From: Chryseobacterium sp. S0630
GTDB lineage: Bacteria > Bacteroidota > Bacteroidia > Flavobacteriales > Weeksellaceae
Length of the DNA stretch: 64,000 nt
Direction of reading: 5' to 3'
Assembly: GCF_024158915.1 (NCBI RefSeq)
Contig: NZ_JAMZGF010000009.1
Coordinates: forward strand, 62,001 to 126,000
Shown here: positions 35,901-44,176 of the stretch, piece by piece
Numbering within the stretch: position 1 is the stretch's first letter
How the letters are laid out: the number at the start of each line of letters is the position of its first letter
Notes under the pieces: model-generated
Database searches by the model: none
Told to the model about the DNA's origin: nothing
Seen by the model: only the letters and a program-made list of their open reading frames with translations
Position numbers and translations under genes: made by a program

Positions 35901-36004
35901 TCTCTTATCTGTGAAGTTTTCTGAGAGACAGACTCCCATCTCTGAGCATTGAAAACCGTAAAACAAGATGCTAATGCACAAACGAATAAAGTTCTTTTTT
36001 TCAT
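32969..36004 (-). CDS. T9SS-secreted reprolysin-type metalloprotease
   Basis: 1011 residues. Signal peptide, a propeptide of about 180 residues, then a reprolysin/adamalysin-like catalytic domain (about 195-420) with the zinc motif AAHEMGHQLGANHTF (HExxHxxGxxH) and a downstream Met-turn region around TTIMGYPG. Next come Ig-like segments, a fibronectin type III domain (about 655-745, NAPTGVSAIDTEVLKTTARISWNKV), a GEVED-type domain (about 750-900, DYCLMTTGGNGG...WLEIWIDYNRNGVFESSEKV), and a type A T9SS sorting domain (VSIYPNPADTFVEV to KLIKK). It is secreted through the outer membrane to digest proteins outside the cell. Flavobacterial relatives are major secreted proteases. Confidence 0.92.
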   Translation of the reverse strand: MKKRTLFVCALASCFTVFNAQRWESVSQKTSQIREGVAVQHSYRVDLKSLREMLRNAEETGKSARPVIISLPTVEGKIEKFAVYSNPVMDVSLAERYQLGSYVGVGVDDPSKYVRFSTSPNDMQSMIIKDGIFQFIEPISADKQTYGVFYKTKEKGDMHGFECDTDHDLKDIGKLVENGKKMLSNVGITNRPTNTKYRTFRMAMAVTGEYTQFHGGTVAGAVAAINNTMTRINGVFERDFGAHFNVLDLPGIIYTDPATDFYTPQAVSTDPSLNLQLQQKLTADVGNANYDIGHVFHRNAGQSRNGNAGGIGIVCTNPATNTSLAKGSAFSMSPDPIGEVFDLMAAHEMGHQLGANHTFSMRTEASGANVEPWGGTTIMGYPGITQDNIQANMDGYFHYKSISQVLNNLESKIGCGVATDIINNTAPVITPLANYSIPKGTAYYLDAVAADAEGDLVNYTWEQYNSVGDRNTISGDSGWGYNAEGAIARSLPGTANSRRYFPKLETVLNGVLTDKQVWETVSYIPRTLNYAVTVRDQNALRPMTSTAETVITVGSDGPFKFSGLTTTSVLYNDASNTITWDAANTNNAPYNVAAVKIDYTTNNGTTWTDLVASTPNTGSYAVQMPANVTGAVKLRISALGNIFYAVSPAVTVGAAPTSTVNAPTGVSAIDTEVLKTTARISWNKVPGATYSVNYRKVGTASWSNIASTANSVLLSNLEDETNYEVQVAAVVNSVPGAFSTNYAFKTKGLRTGIDYCLMTTGGNGGNFNSGLVRLTLSNLAYVYTGLDVYKTYLDFSEDAAKVVNLTKGTQYTASFRNLAGGNYNDWLEIWIDYNRNGVFESSEKVVTSGALPFYVAAAQAYLRDGSVTFTVPDTAYSGDKLLRMRVASTFFNAASGPCGSPTVPVNGGGIVSVGSFRDFSVKISENANLAVRETVDTKSSDVSIYPNPADTFVEVKNLKGKGDYKIYSADGRLVQEGKIDGKINVASLVKGMYVITIKDEKNTYNTKLIKK

Positions 36005-36532
36005 AGATTTATTTACAATTACTTTGGTTGTATGATTATAGGTTGCTTATTTCTTATCAAAAGATCATTTTGGAGTCTGATTAACATTACTTAAACATTA
36101 TCATAAATTCAACAAAACAAAATCAATGATGAGAAATTCACAACAAATCACTTCACAAAACTTGCATATTCTAAATAAAAAACAAAAATAAATGATACTA
36201 CACGTATACAGCAGCAACGACAATTAATTAATTATCAACCACTTACATTTAAAACCCAATTTTGTCTTGAATAGCTCTGTTTTTTATGAGTAAGTAGTAT
36301 TAAAAATATCAACCTCAAAACGGATGAAAAACAATACTGAAAATCAGATAAAAAAGATGAATTAAAAAGAAGGATAATCAAAAACGTAGTCAAAAAAGGG
36401 AGACATCCCAAGAACTCTTGCTCTTTTTCAAAAATAAGTCAAAAAATTGACACAAAACTACAATGACTTAAATATCAGGTATTTAAAAACTCAAACACAC
36501 CATGTAGTACCCGTGTAGTATAGTCTTTTTTC

Positions 36533-36560
36533 TTGTTTCCATTAAAAATTTTCATATTTG
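36533..36560 (+). promoter_or_regulatory. Orphan plus-strand promoter
   Basis: -33 TTG (36533-36535), 17-base spacer, -7 box CATATTTG (36553-36560; one change from TAnnTTTG). No protein-coding gene follows on this strand before the terminator at 36614, so it is likely to drive a small RNA. Confidence 0.5.
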
Positions 36561-36565
36561 ACCAC

Positions 36566-36648
36566 TCTGAGACCACTAAAAAAACCGAGTGGTGAAAAGA
36601 GAATATTTCGAGTACTGTCTGACCTGATAAATCAGACAGTTTTTTTTT
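36566..36648 (+). ncRNA. Candidate small RNA of about 80 nt
   Basis: Between an orphan promoter and a strong terminator on the plus strand, in the 650-base gap between two minus-strand genes. The predicted transcript folds as a 5' hairpin ACCACT (36572-36577) / AGTGGT (36588-36593), an A-rich linker, then the terminator hairpin. A second ACCACTC copy at 36561-36567 could compete for the same pairing partner if transcription starts earlier. It could belong to a known flavobacterial RNA class or be new. The rest of the gap (36005-36530) is AT-rich with no visible gene. Confidence 0.5.
36614..36648 (+). terminator. Plus-strand terminator of the candidate small RNA
   Basis: ACTGTCTGA (36614-36622) and TCAGACAGT (36632-36640), a perfect 9-bp stem with a 9-base loop, followed by a run of T's to 36648. 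On the minus strand there is no T-run after the hairpin, so it is directed to plus-strand transcripts only. Confidence 0.8.
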
Positions 36649-36654
36649 GGATTA

Positions 36655-38076
36655 TTATAAGGTATCAAAGAAATGATAAATATCTGTTTCGCCCGGAATA
36701 TTCAACTTTTTTCTGATCCTGTATTTTTTCTGCTGAATACTCCTATGCTGAACCATCGTATAATTTGCTATTTCTTTAGAAGTAAAATGAAGTTTAAGCA
36801 TTGCACAAAAAATCAGCTCAGAATTTTCAAGATTTGGATTAATGGTTAAAAGCTGAACGATGAACTCAGGATAAGTTTCTTTAAAACGATCCAGAAATTC
36901 AGGGTCATTCTTTTTACCGAGCTCTATAACTTCTTCCTGCTTATTATCATTCATTCTTATTTTCAGATTCTCAGCTTCTATAGCAAGAACTTTTTTCCGT
37001 TTTCCTAAAGCAAGAATAATTCTCCAGGCATATAATCCCAGCAGACAAAGACCAATAAACGACAGAGAAACAATCCAATAGATTTTACTTTTATGATGAT
37101 TAGCATCCTGCTGGGCAACTGTAATAAACGATTCCATATCCTGATTGATAGTTGCCAGTAAAGAGGTATTGGTCCGGTAAAAAGCATCTGTATAGGCTTC
37201 CAAATAAAAATAGGCCTTTTCTTTATCACCAGTCCGTTCATATAACATTCTGAGATCATTATAGATATACTTACCATAATAAGCATAGACACGTTTTGTT
37301 TTATCATTGATTTTCAAGGCTTTATTCAGCGCCTGTTCTGCCTTATCATATTCTTTATAATAAAGAAAATATTCCCCCATGATGGTATTAGCATAAAGAG
37401 CTATTCCGTCCTCTTTACCTCTCATATTGGCTTTGTTGTAAGCCGTCGTTATATATTTATAGGCAGAATCCTTGTTTCTCCGTATATAAACATAATCACT
37501 GATAGCACAATCTGTAAGACCTGTACCATCCAGTTTTTTTGCTTTATGGAAATATTCAAGGGCCTTTCCATAGTCTTTTTTTTGAACAAGATAAATAGCC
37601 TGTCTGAAATAAATACTGAAAAGCAGATCGTTTTTAAGTTCTGACGGATCACTTTTCTTTATAAAGTTCATGGCTTCATTATTATATTGAAAAGCTTTAT
37701 CAAGCCTTCGAAGCTCTATATTGAAACGGCCATAGACGTTATAAAACCTGGCTTTGTGTATGTTGTCCTCCGAATCATTCAGAATCTCTTTTGCATTATC
37801 AAAGAGAATTTGTGACTTTTGAAAATTTTCAAGCGATATATTAAGTTCTGCCAGATTGATATAGCAGAGCGCCTTCCCATCTGCATAATTCATTTCATCG
37901 GCCTTTTTGTAATATCTTTTATTAAGATTAATCAATGAATCATATGCTCCGGCAATTCTGAACTTTTCATTCTGTTTCAGCAAAGCGGTGTCAAATTTCT
38001 TTTCAGCCTCTTTCTTTGAATGAGAATGGCACGAAACTAAAACAAAAAGTAAAACAGAAAGAAAAATACGCATCAT
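36655..38076 (-). CDS. Transmembrane TPR regulator with C-terminal HTH (paralogue 1)
   Basis: 473 residues. Lipobox-like signal (MMRIFLSVLLFVLVSC), about 300 residues of TPR-type helical repeats (KALCYINLAELNISLENFQKSQILFDNAKEIL; LFSIYFRQAIYLVQKKDYGKALEYFHKAKKL; MGEYFLYYKEYDKAEQALNKALKIN), one membrane helix (about 327-348, IYWIVSLSFIGLCLLGLYAW), a cytoplasmic coiled linker and a LuxR-like helix-turn-helix at the end (FCAMLKLHFTSKEIANYTMVQHRSIQQKKYRIRKKLNI). So a periplasmic TPR sensor joined through the membrane to a DNA-binding domain. A paralogue is encoded next to it. Target genes unknown. Confidence 0.8.
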   Translation of the reverse strand: MMRIFLSVLLFVLVSCHSHSKKEAEKKFDTALLKQNEKFRIAGAYDSLINLNKRYYKKADEMNYADGKALCYINLAELNISLENFQKSQILFDNAKEILNDSEDNIHKARFYNVYGRFNIELRRLDKAFQYNNEAMNFIKKSDPSELKNDLLFSIYFRQAIYLVQKKDYGKALEYFHKAKKLDGTGLTDCAISDYVYIRRNKDSAYKYITTAYNKANMRGKEDGIALYANTIMGEYFLYYKEYDKAEQALNKALKINDKTKRVYAYYGKYIYNDLRMLYERTGDKEKAYFYLEAYTDAFYRTNTSLLATINQDMESFITVAQQDANHHKSKIYWIVSLSFIGLCLLGLYAWRIILALGKRKKVLAIEAENLKIRMNDNKQEEVIELGKKNDPEFLDRFKETYPEFIVQLLTINPNLENSELIFCAMLKLHFTSKEIANYTMVQHRSIQQKKYRIRKKLNIPGETDIYHFFDTL

Positions 38077-38247
38077 GTGTTTCTCTAATTAAGCTAAATT
38101 CCTATATAAATTTATGATTTAACAATGATCTTCTTAAGATAACGATTTTGTATAATTATAAAATTTTCAATGGTTATTTCGGATGTGATCAACACTAAAA
38201 TCTCTTCATAAAACAGAATCCTCCTGCTTTTATTGTGATATAATGCT

Positions 38248-39741
38248 TTATTCTGCTAAGTTTTCAAAAAAATCATAAATATCTGTTTCCCCTGGAATAT
38301 TCAGTCTTTTTCTGATCCTGTATTTCTTTTGTTGAACAGATTTATGCTGTACAAAAGTATAATCTGCAATCTCTTTGGATGAAAAACGTAATTTCAGCAT
38401 TGCACAGAAAGCCAGCTCTGAATTTTCAAGATCCGGATTAATCTCCAGAAGCGACTTAATAAATTCAGGGTAGTATTCTTTAAATTTCAACAAGAAAGAA
38501 GAATCATTCCTTTTAGCCAATTCAATCACTTCCTGTCGCTGCTTTGTCTGGACATGGTTTTTCAACGTATCAGTTTGTTCTTTTAAAGTATTTTTCTTCT
38601 TTTGTAACCTATTAATTATTTTCCGCACATATACCCCTGAAACGGTAAGTACTGTGATAGACAGCGCGATAAACAAAGGAAGATCATTTTTATGCCAGTC
38701 TGATTCCTGCTTCATTTCTGAAATAAAATCTTCGGTAGCTTTATTCATAACGGCAAATCGTTCTGCATCAAACCTTCCCTCCTCTTCCATATATTTCTTC
38801 AGATAAAAATAAGCCTTACCTCCGTCATTTTTTTTCTTGTATAATTCTGCAAGTGCTTTGTAAACTTCTTTTATATGGGATGAATAGGTTCGTCTTGTCT
38901 TAATGTTGATCTCCAGGGCTTTTTTAAGGGCTTTTTCAGCCTGTCCACTATCATCAATTTCATTATAGTAATATCCCATTGTATAATAAACCCAAAGAGA
39001 TTCCACATCCGTTGTTTTCTGGCTGATCATTTTTTCATCTGCTCTGGCAATGTATATACCCGCAGAATCAGGCTTATGGGTAAATAAATAATATTGTGCT
39101 ACCATACAATTGGTATACGCCGAATTTTCCAGCATATTTGCTTTGGTAAAACATTTCAAAGAAGTTCCAAACCATCCTTTCCAAGCATAGTAAATTCCTT
39201 TGTTTACATAAAGTCTAGGCAGAAGTTTTTGGGTGAGTTTCGTTTTTTTTGCCTGTTTTAAATAATAAAATGCTTTGTTATTACATTCTATCGCCTTATC
39301 ATTGAGTTTAAGGTGAGAATAATATAGGCTGTAATCATCATAGAAGACTGCTTTATGATAAGTATTTTCAGAATTGACCAGGTCTTTTTCGGCTTTATTG
39401 AAAAAAAATCGGGCCTTTTCATAATTTCCGGCGGAAACATTTACCCCTGCCATATTCAGATAGCAGAGTCCTTTTCCTCCTGTATATCGCATTTTGGCAG
39501 CTTTCTTCAGATATTCTTTATTAAGTTTGACAAAAGCTTCATATTCACCGGACAGCTGAAGTTCTGAACTTTCAGTCAATAGAGATATATCAAAGTTTTC
39601 TCTATCTGTATTTTGAGGTTCACTATGACATGAAAATATAACCAAAAATATTCCCATGCAGATTGTAAAGGCTATTATTTTCTTTATACCTTCTGAGTTT
39701 GTCTTTATATTTTTAAAGATGATTAAGTCAATTTTTCCCAT
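38248..39741 (-). CDS. Transmembrane TPR regulator with C-terminal HTH (paralogue 2)
   Basis: 497 residues from the ATG at 39741 (a GTG two codons upstream is possible). A positively charged start of about 22 residues, then a lipoprotein-type hydrophobic stretch ending IFSC. The layout is the same as in the neighbouring paralogue: TPR helices (ARFFFNKAEKDLVN; QAEKALKKALEIN; GKAYFYLKKYMEEE), a membrane helix (LPLFIALSITVLTVSGVYV), then the HTH (AFCAMLKLRFSSKEIADYTFVQHKSVQQKKYRIRKRLNIPGETDIY). The two C-termini are almost identical while the sensor parts differ, consistent with shared DNA targets and distinct signals (inference). The gap to the next plus-strand gene (39742-40124, about 380 bases) is AT-rich with no visible gene. 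Confidence 0.8.
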   Translation of the reverse strand: MGKIDLIIFKNIKTNSEGIKKIIAFTICMGIFLVIFSCHSEPQNTDRENFDISLLTESSELQLSGEYEAFVKLNKEYLKKAAKMRYTGGKGLCYLNMAGVNVSAGNYEKARFFFNKAEKDLVNSENTYHKAVFYDDYSLYYSHLKLNDKAIECNNKAFYYLKQAKKTKLTQKLLPRLYVNKGIYYAWKGWFGTSLKCFTKANMLENSAYTNCMVAQYYLFTHKPDSAGIYIARADEKMISQKTTDVESLWVYYTMGYYYNEIDDSGQAEKALKKALEINIKTRRTYSSHIKEVYKALAELYKKKNDGGKAYFYLKKYMEEEGRFDAERFAVMNKATEDFISEMKQESDWHKNDLPLFIALSITVLTVSGVYVRKIINRLQKKKNTLKEQTDTLKNHVQTKQRQEVIELAKRNDSSFLLKFKEYYPEFIKSLLEINPDLENSELAFCAMLKLRFSSKEIADYTFVQHKSVQQKKYRIRKRLNIPGETDIYDFFENLAE

Positions 39742-40124
39742 CACCACTTTTCCCTATATATCTACATATCTACCTATTCACTTATTTACAAATAAGTTGA
39801 TAATTTTCTACCGTTATTTAAATATTATTCCCCAATGAGTGTTATAAATATACATAATTTATCATGTTCCTTATGAAATAAACGAGTTATTTCGCAAAAA
39901 TGTAACATTCAAATAAAGTAATGTAATATTCCCCCTTTAAACAAACACTTTTCAAAATTTACAGACTGCACTGATATGCTTTTCTGATCAAAAAAGGTAT
40001 GTTTTGTTTATAATAAGACTATCTGAAATGAAAATTGTTACAAATAGATGAGATCGTTTTAAAATTTTAATCCATTATTTAAAATGCAGGCTGTATAAAA
40101 ATGATCTTAATATTGTATATTTAA

Positions 40125-40631
40125 ATGAAAAACCTGATTAGCATGAATATTATTAGCTATCGAAAACTTCTTTCCGAAGAAAGTAAAGCATACCGAGCAA
40201 TCCGTCTGGAAAGTCTGGAGCAGTTCCCGGAATCATTTGGAGCCAACTATCATGAAGCTCTGAAAATTGAAAAATTTCAAATAGAAAGCGATATTGAAGA
40301 ACAGAGTTTTGGAAGATTTGTATTGGGTGCCTACGCAGATGATCTGCTTATAGGCATATGTACTTTTGTTAAAAGTGACGAAAATACCGGTACTATTTAC
40401 CAAATGTATGTAAAAAAGGAATTTCAAGGAAAGAATATAGGTCAGGGATTGATTGAAGCTGTTATTCATGAAGCAGGCAGACGATTTAATGATATTGAAA
40501 TTTTTTTAGAAGTTGCACCGGGAAATGATAAAGCTTACAATTTATACAGAAAGACCGGATTTTTGGAAGTAGAAAACACTTCTGCCCACGATATCAGCAA
40601 TTGTATTATGATGAAATATATACCTGAATAA
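40125..40631 (+). CDS. GNAT family N-acetyltransferase
   Basis: 168 residues from ATG 40125, or 162 from the ATG at 40143 (MNIISYRKLLSEESKAYRAIR), which also reads well. The GNAT core is clear: LIGICTFVKSDENTGTIYQMYVKKEFQGKNIGQGLIEAVIHEAG, with the acetyl-CoA pyrophosphate loop EFQGKNIGQG, then IEIFLEVAPGNDKAYNLYRKTGFLEVE (NxxAxxLYxKxGF). Substrate unknown. It stands alone. Confidence 0.88.
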   Translation: MKNLISMNIISYRKLLSEESKAYRAIRLESLEQFPESFGANYHEALKIEKFQIESDIEEQSFGRFVLGAYADDLLIGICTFVKSDENTGTIYQMYVKKEFQGKNIGQGLIEAVIHEAGRRFNDIEIFLEVAPGNDKAYNLYRKTGFLEVENTSAHDISNCIMMKYIPE

Positions 40632-40789
40632 AAATTGAATACCCCTCAACAAAATCCTGATGTAGAAACCTAGTACTGCATAGTTAAATATTATAATGGA
40701 ATCAGGCTATTTACTAAATTTAACAACGAAAAAAGGATACAGCTATCTACCATACAATGTATCATTAATTTTTTAAGTTAAATTAAAAC

Positions 40790-41656
40790 ATGAAAACGGA
40801 AAATTTTGAAACAATATGTGATGATGGTGTAAAGCTTAAAGGTGTACTTCTTATTCCGGATCATCCAAAAGCAGTGATTCAGTTTAACTGTGGAACCGGA
40901 ACAAAAAAAGAATTCTATTTGTCTTTCCTCTCCTATCTTGCTGAAAATGATTTTCTGTGCTGTCTTTGGGATTACAGAGGAAGCGGAGATTCTTTTTCCG
41001 GAAATCTGAAAACCTGTGAGTTTACCTTTTCAGATTATGGAGTAAAGGATATGCCTGCCATCAAAGATTTTTTAAATAAAAAGTTTCCCGATCTTCCGTT
41101 TATGATTGTAGGGCACAGTGCCGGTGGGCAGCAAATCGGATTTATGAAAAACCTGGACAATGTAAAGGGAATGATCAATTTTGCTGTATCTGCAGGCTAT
41201 TATATGAACATGCCGTTCTCATACAGAATGAAGGCCTATTTTTATTTTTATATGTTTGCTCCCATAAGTGTTCTGATGACAGGATATGTAAAAGCCAAAA
41301 CCTTTGGATTAATGGAAAACCTGCCCAAAAATGTAGTATATGAGTGGCGAAACTGGCTTGAAAAGAAAGATTATTTTTTCGATGCTCAATTTTACGGCAC
41401 CACTGTCCCTATAGGGCATTTCAAGAATTATACATTCCCCATTCATCTATTCTGGACTACTGATGATACCATTTCAAGCCAGAAAAACACCGAAACATAT
41501 TGGCAGCACATTGACAGTAAAGAAGATATCACTTTCACAAAACTGATTCCTTCGGAATTAGGATTAAAAAAAATTGACCACTTTGGTTTTTTCAAAAAAA
41601 ATATGAAAGACAGGCTTTGGATACATGTCGTAGAGAAACTCAATCATTTTATTTAA
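40790..41656 (+). CDS. Alpha/beta hydrolase (serine nucleophile)
   Basis: 288 residues, cytosolic. Nucleophile elbow IVGHSAGGQQIGF (GHSAGG, Ser about 109), oxyanion region GTGTKKEFYLSFLSYLAE, acid loop LFWTTDDTISSQKNTE and His in KKIDHFGFFKK. The start is MKTENFETICDDGVKLKGVL. Substrate unknown; it looks like a small-molecule esterase or lipase-like enzyme. A hairpin terminator of the opposite-strand tRNA lies after it (41729-41760). Confidence 0.85.
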   Translation: MKTENFETICDDGVKLKGVLLIPDHPKAVIQFNCGTGTKKEFYLSFLSYLAENDFLCCLWDYRGSGDSFSGNLKTCEFTFSDYGVKDMPAIKDFLNKKFPDLPFMIVGHSAGGQQIGFMKNLDNVKGMINFAVSAGYYMNMPFSYRMKAYFYFYMFAPISVLMTGYVKAKTFGLMENLPKNVVYEWRNWLEKKDYFFDAQFYGTTVPIGHFKNYTFPIHLFWTTDDTISSQKNTETYWQHIDSKEDITFTKLIPSELGLKKIDHFGFFKKNMKDRLWIHVVEKLNHFI

Positions 41657-41728
41657 ACATGTAATTCTGAATGTATTCATCTCAACTTGTATTGATATCA
41701 CAAAATTAAAATCTCAGTATAAAGAAAA

Positions 41729-41763
41729 ACGGACAAACCATTATAAAATAGTTTATCCGTTTA
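41729..41763 (-). terminator. Terminator of tRNA-Lys copy 1
   Basis: On the minus strand ACGGATAAAC and GTTTGTCCGT pair (one G-T) around a 12-base loop, followed by TTTTTC. It lies just after the tRNA 3' end. Confidence 0.65.
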
Positions 41764-41766
41764 TTG

Positions 41767-41839
41767 TGACCCGGCTGGGATTCGAACCCAGGACCCATAC
41801 ATTAAAAGTGTATTGCTCTACCAGCTGAGCTACCGAGTC
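41767..41839 (-). tRNA. tRNA-Lys (TTT), copy 1
   Basis: The minus strand reads a full 73-nt cloverleaf: acceptor GACTCGG/CCGGGTC with discriminator A, D-arm GCTC...GAGC, anticodon stem ATACA/TGTAT with loop CTTTTAA (anticodon TTT, Lys), T-arm CTGGG-TTCGAAT-CCCAG. No CCA is encoded. It is identical to the copy at 45267-45339. Confidence 0.97.
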
Positions 41840-41882
41840 GGCCACTTACTTTTTTAAGTAAATCCCTTTGTTTAAGGGACTG

Positions 41883-41912
41883 CAAAGATAGAAACTTTTT
41901 CTTTATTTACAA
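41883..41912 (-). promoter_or_regulatory. Promoter of tRNA-Lys copy 1
   Basis: On the minus strand TTG (41912-41910), 19-base spacer, TATCTTTG (41890-41883). It matches the Bacteroidota -33/-7 consensus and is repeated exactly at copy 2. The leader before the tRNA has two small hairpins. Confidence 0.75.
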
Positions 41913-42046
41913 TACTTTCGCAAAATTTCAAGAACTGAATTTCGTTAACTTTTACAAAATCAGAGACAAAAATTTTACTGCTTCTGCCACAGATATAAAT
42001 TTTAAATTTCAAATCTTCTACAACGGATCAAAAATAGACTATCAAT

Positions 42047-42080
42047 AAAAAAGGATTATTCTATTGAACAATCCTTTTTA
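42047..42080 (-). terminator. Terminator of the hydrolase pair
   Basis: AAAAAGGATT and AATCCTTTTT inverted repeat with a 12-base middle that itself pairs (TTC/GAA). On the minus strand a T-run TTTTTTATT follows. It lies 49 bases past the stop of the 42129-43055 gene. Confidence 0.75.
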
Positions 42081-42128
42081 TCATAAAAACCAGAGACCCT
42101 GTTAAAGCTACTTTCTTTCCTAAAATTC

Positions 42129-43055
42129 TTATAAATTTTCTTTGAAAAAAGGAACAACTTTTTCCAATGCCTGTCTTACCGGCTCAGGCTGGTCGTAAAG
42201 ATCATAATGGGAAAAGCCTTTTATAACCAATAATTCTTTTTTCTTAGCTGCAGCACGGCGAATAATTTCGTATCCGTCTCTATATGCTCCGAATCCACCT
42301 GGTTTATCACCCACCACTACCAGGATGGGTTGGGTCAATAAGGTTTCTGCAAGATAAAACGCGTCCCAGCCCATTCCTATACCTAAACGTGAATATACAG
42401 CACTTGTGGCTCCTCCAACAGTCTGCCCTCTTGAAGTTTTATAATAATCCGTAGCCTCCAGTACATCTATATCTTCAATCCCGGCGGCTTTACCCGCTTC
42501 TACACTTTCAGGCAACATATTGATAGTCAACAAATCACCACCCTTGGCTTCAGAACTTCTTTGTGCAGCTATCTGGCCCAGGACTTCCATAGGGCTTCCG
42601 CCTGCAAAACCGTCACGTAAAAGACGTCCAAAGTTTACTCCGGTAATGGAAACCACTGCTTTAATACGGCGTTCAGTCATCGCAATATTCAAAGAATATG
42701 CACCTCCTCCACAAACTCCCAATATCCCGATTTTTTCAGTATCTACATAAGGCAGAGTTTCCAGATAGTCAATGGCATAACGTACATCGTCTGTACGCTG
42801 GTATGGATTTTCAATATATCTGGGTGTTCCTCCACTTTCACCCTGAAAAGAAGCATCAAATACCAACACAACAAACCCTGCTTCTGCTAATGCTTTACCA
42901 TAAACATTTCCTGCTGTCTGTTCTTTGCAGCTTCCAATAGGATGCATGGAAATAATGGTTGGATATTTTTTATTCTGATTAAAGTCGGATGGAAAATGCA
43001 AAATTCCAGCATTGTCCCAAGCTATGTTTTTAAATGTTATTTTTTGTGTATTCAT
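42129..43055 (-). CDS. Dienelactone-hydrolase-like enzyme, Cys nucleophile (tandem copy 2)
   Basis: 308 residues, cytosolic. The nucleophile elbow is GILGVCGGGAYSLNIA, Cys where Ser is usual, as in dienelactone hydrolases (GxCxG). His lies in KGFSHYDLYDQPEPV. It shares HPIGSCKEQTAGNVYGKALAEAGFVVLVFDASFQGESGG and the C-terminal arrangement with the gene before it, of which it is a tandem duplicate. The distance is 21 bases, so an operon. The substrate is unknown; related proteins are often annotated as alpha/beta hydrolase or YcjY-like. Confidence 0.85.
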   Translation of the reverse strand: MNTQKITFKNIAWDNAGILHFPSDFNQNKKYPTIISMHPIGSCKEQTAGNVYGKALAEAGFVVLVFDASFQGESGGTPRYIENPYQRTDDVRYAIDYLETLPYVDTEKIGILGVCGGGAYSLNIAMTERRIKAVVSITGVNFGRLLRDGFAGGSPMEVLGQIAAQRSSEAKGGDLLTINMLPESVEAGKAAGIEDIDVLEATDYYKTSRGQTVGGATSAVYSRLGIGMGWDAFYLAETLLTQPILVVVGDKPGGFGAYRDGYEIIRRAAAKKKELLVIKGFSHYDLYDQPEPVRQALEKVVPFFKENL

Positions 43056-43076
43056 TGTAATTAAATTGGGTAATGT

Positions 43077-43994
43077 TTATAATTTTTCAGAAAAGAAAGT
43101 TACCAGCTGATCAACAGCCTCATTTACATTATTTTCTCTGTCGTACAATGACATATGGTTTGCTCCTTCTATGATATATTTTTTCTTATCTGAAGTTGCT
43201 GCAATCTTTAAAAGATCATCACTCATCCAAGCACTTCCTGCCACACTTCCTACAATTGCCAGCAGAGGTTGTGTGAAGAATGATTCTGCTTTATTGTAAG
43301 CATCATAGGTAATAATCTGGGTAAGGCTTCTTAATGTTGCCCATCCCGGAGCTGTAGGATATTGGCAGCGGTCTGTATGATAATATTCCCATGCTTCCCG
43401 CAATTCTTCGTTAGGAGCATCTTCTTCTTTCATAGGTGCTAAAGGCATAGTCTGCAGTCCTTCTTTTGCATCATTGGTTCTTGCACCGGCTCCTGCCATA
43501 AGATATGGCATTGCATCTGCATCTTTTATATTATTTTCCCAGCCATTACGAAACATGGAACCAATATTTACAGCGCTTACCATTCCAACAGCTTTAATTC
43601 TGTGATCGTTAATGGCTGCATTTGCAGTATATCCAGCACCGGCACAGATACCCATCGCTCCTATTCTTTCTGCATCTACATAAGAAATAGTGGTCAGATA
43701 ATCTATTACTGCACTTATATCCTCCGTTCTGATATAAGGATTTTCCAGCTGGCGTGGTTCACCTGTACTTTCACCCTGATAAGAAGCATCATAAGCAATA
43801 GTGAGCCACCCTTTTTCTGCCAGTTTCTTTGCATATAATCCGGCTGCCTGTTCTTTTACGCCACCACCGGGATGCGAAACGACTATCACCGGATACTTTT
43901 TATTTTCATCAAATCCTTCAGGGAAATTGACAATTGCTGATAAGGTAATATCCTGTCCGTTTCCATTTTTAATACTGATTTTCTTTTGTAACAT
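43077..43994 (-). CDS. Dienelactone-hydrolase-like enzyme, Cys nucleophile (tandem copy 1)
   Basis: 305 residues from ATG 43994 (MLQKKISIKNGNG); the longer upstream extension is not part of the family. Nucleophile elbow GAMGICAGAGYTANAA with Cys, His in EGANHMSLYDRE. It is the paralogue of the following gene. The AraC regulator 183 bases upstream on the same strand, beyond a terminator, is the likely controller. The pair lies between the two tRNA-Lys copies. Confidence 0.85.
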   Translation of the reverse strand: MLQKKISIKNGNGQDITLSAIVNFPEGFDENKKYPVIVVSHPGGGVKEQAAGLYAKKLAEKGWLTIAYDASYQGESTGEPRQLENPYIRTEDISAVIDYLTTISYVDAERIGAMGICAGAGYTANAAINDHRIKAVGMVSAVNIGSMFRNGWENNIKDADAMPYLMAGAGARTNDAKEGLQTMPLAPMKEEDAPNEELREAWEYYHTDRCQYPTAPGWATLRSLTQIITYDAYNKAESFFTQPLLAIVGSVAGSAWMSDDLLKIAATSDKKKYIIEGANHMSLYDRENNVNEAVDQLVTFFSEKL

Positions 43995-44119
43995 GATCTT
44001 ATTTTTTAAATTAAAACATTTGTTATTTTGATAGAACAAAGTTACCATGAGCACCTGCTCAGATACGTAGACAGATTACTCTAAAACGGAGACTTTTTAC
44101 AGTTTGTAATTTTTCTCCA

Positions 44120-44147
44120 ATAAAAAAAGCAACCTCAAAGGCTGCTT
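44120..44147 (-). terminator. Terminator of the AraC gene
   Basis: On the minus strand AAGCAGCCT and AGGTTGCTT (one G-T pair) around TTG, then TTTTTTT. It lies 29 bases after the stop. Confidence 0.75.
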
Positions 44148-44176
44148 AATATGTGAATAATTCAGATGTTTTATGG

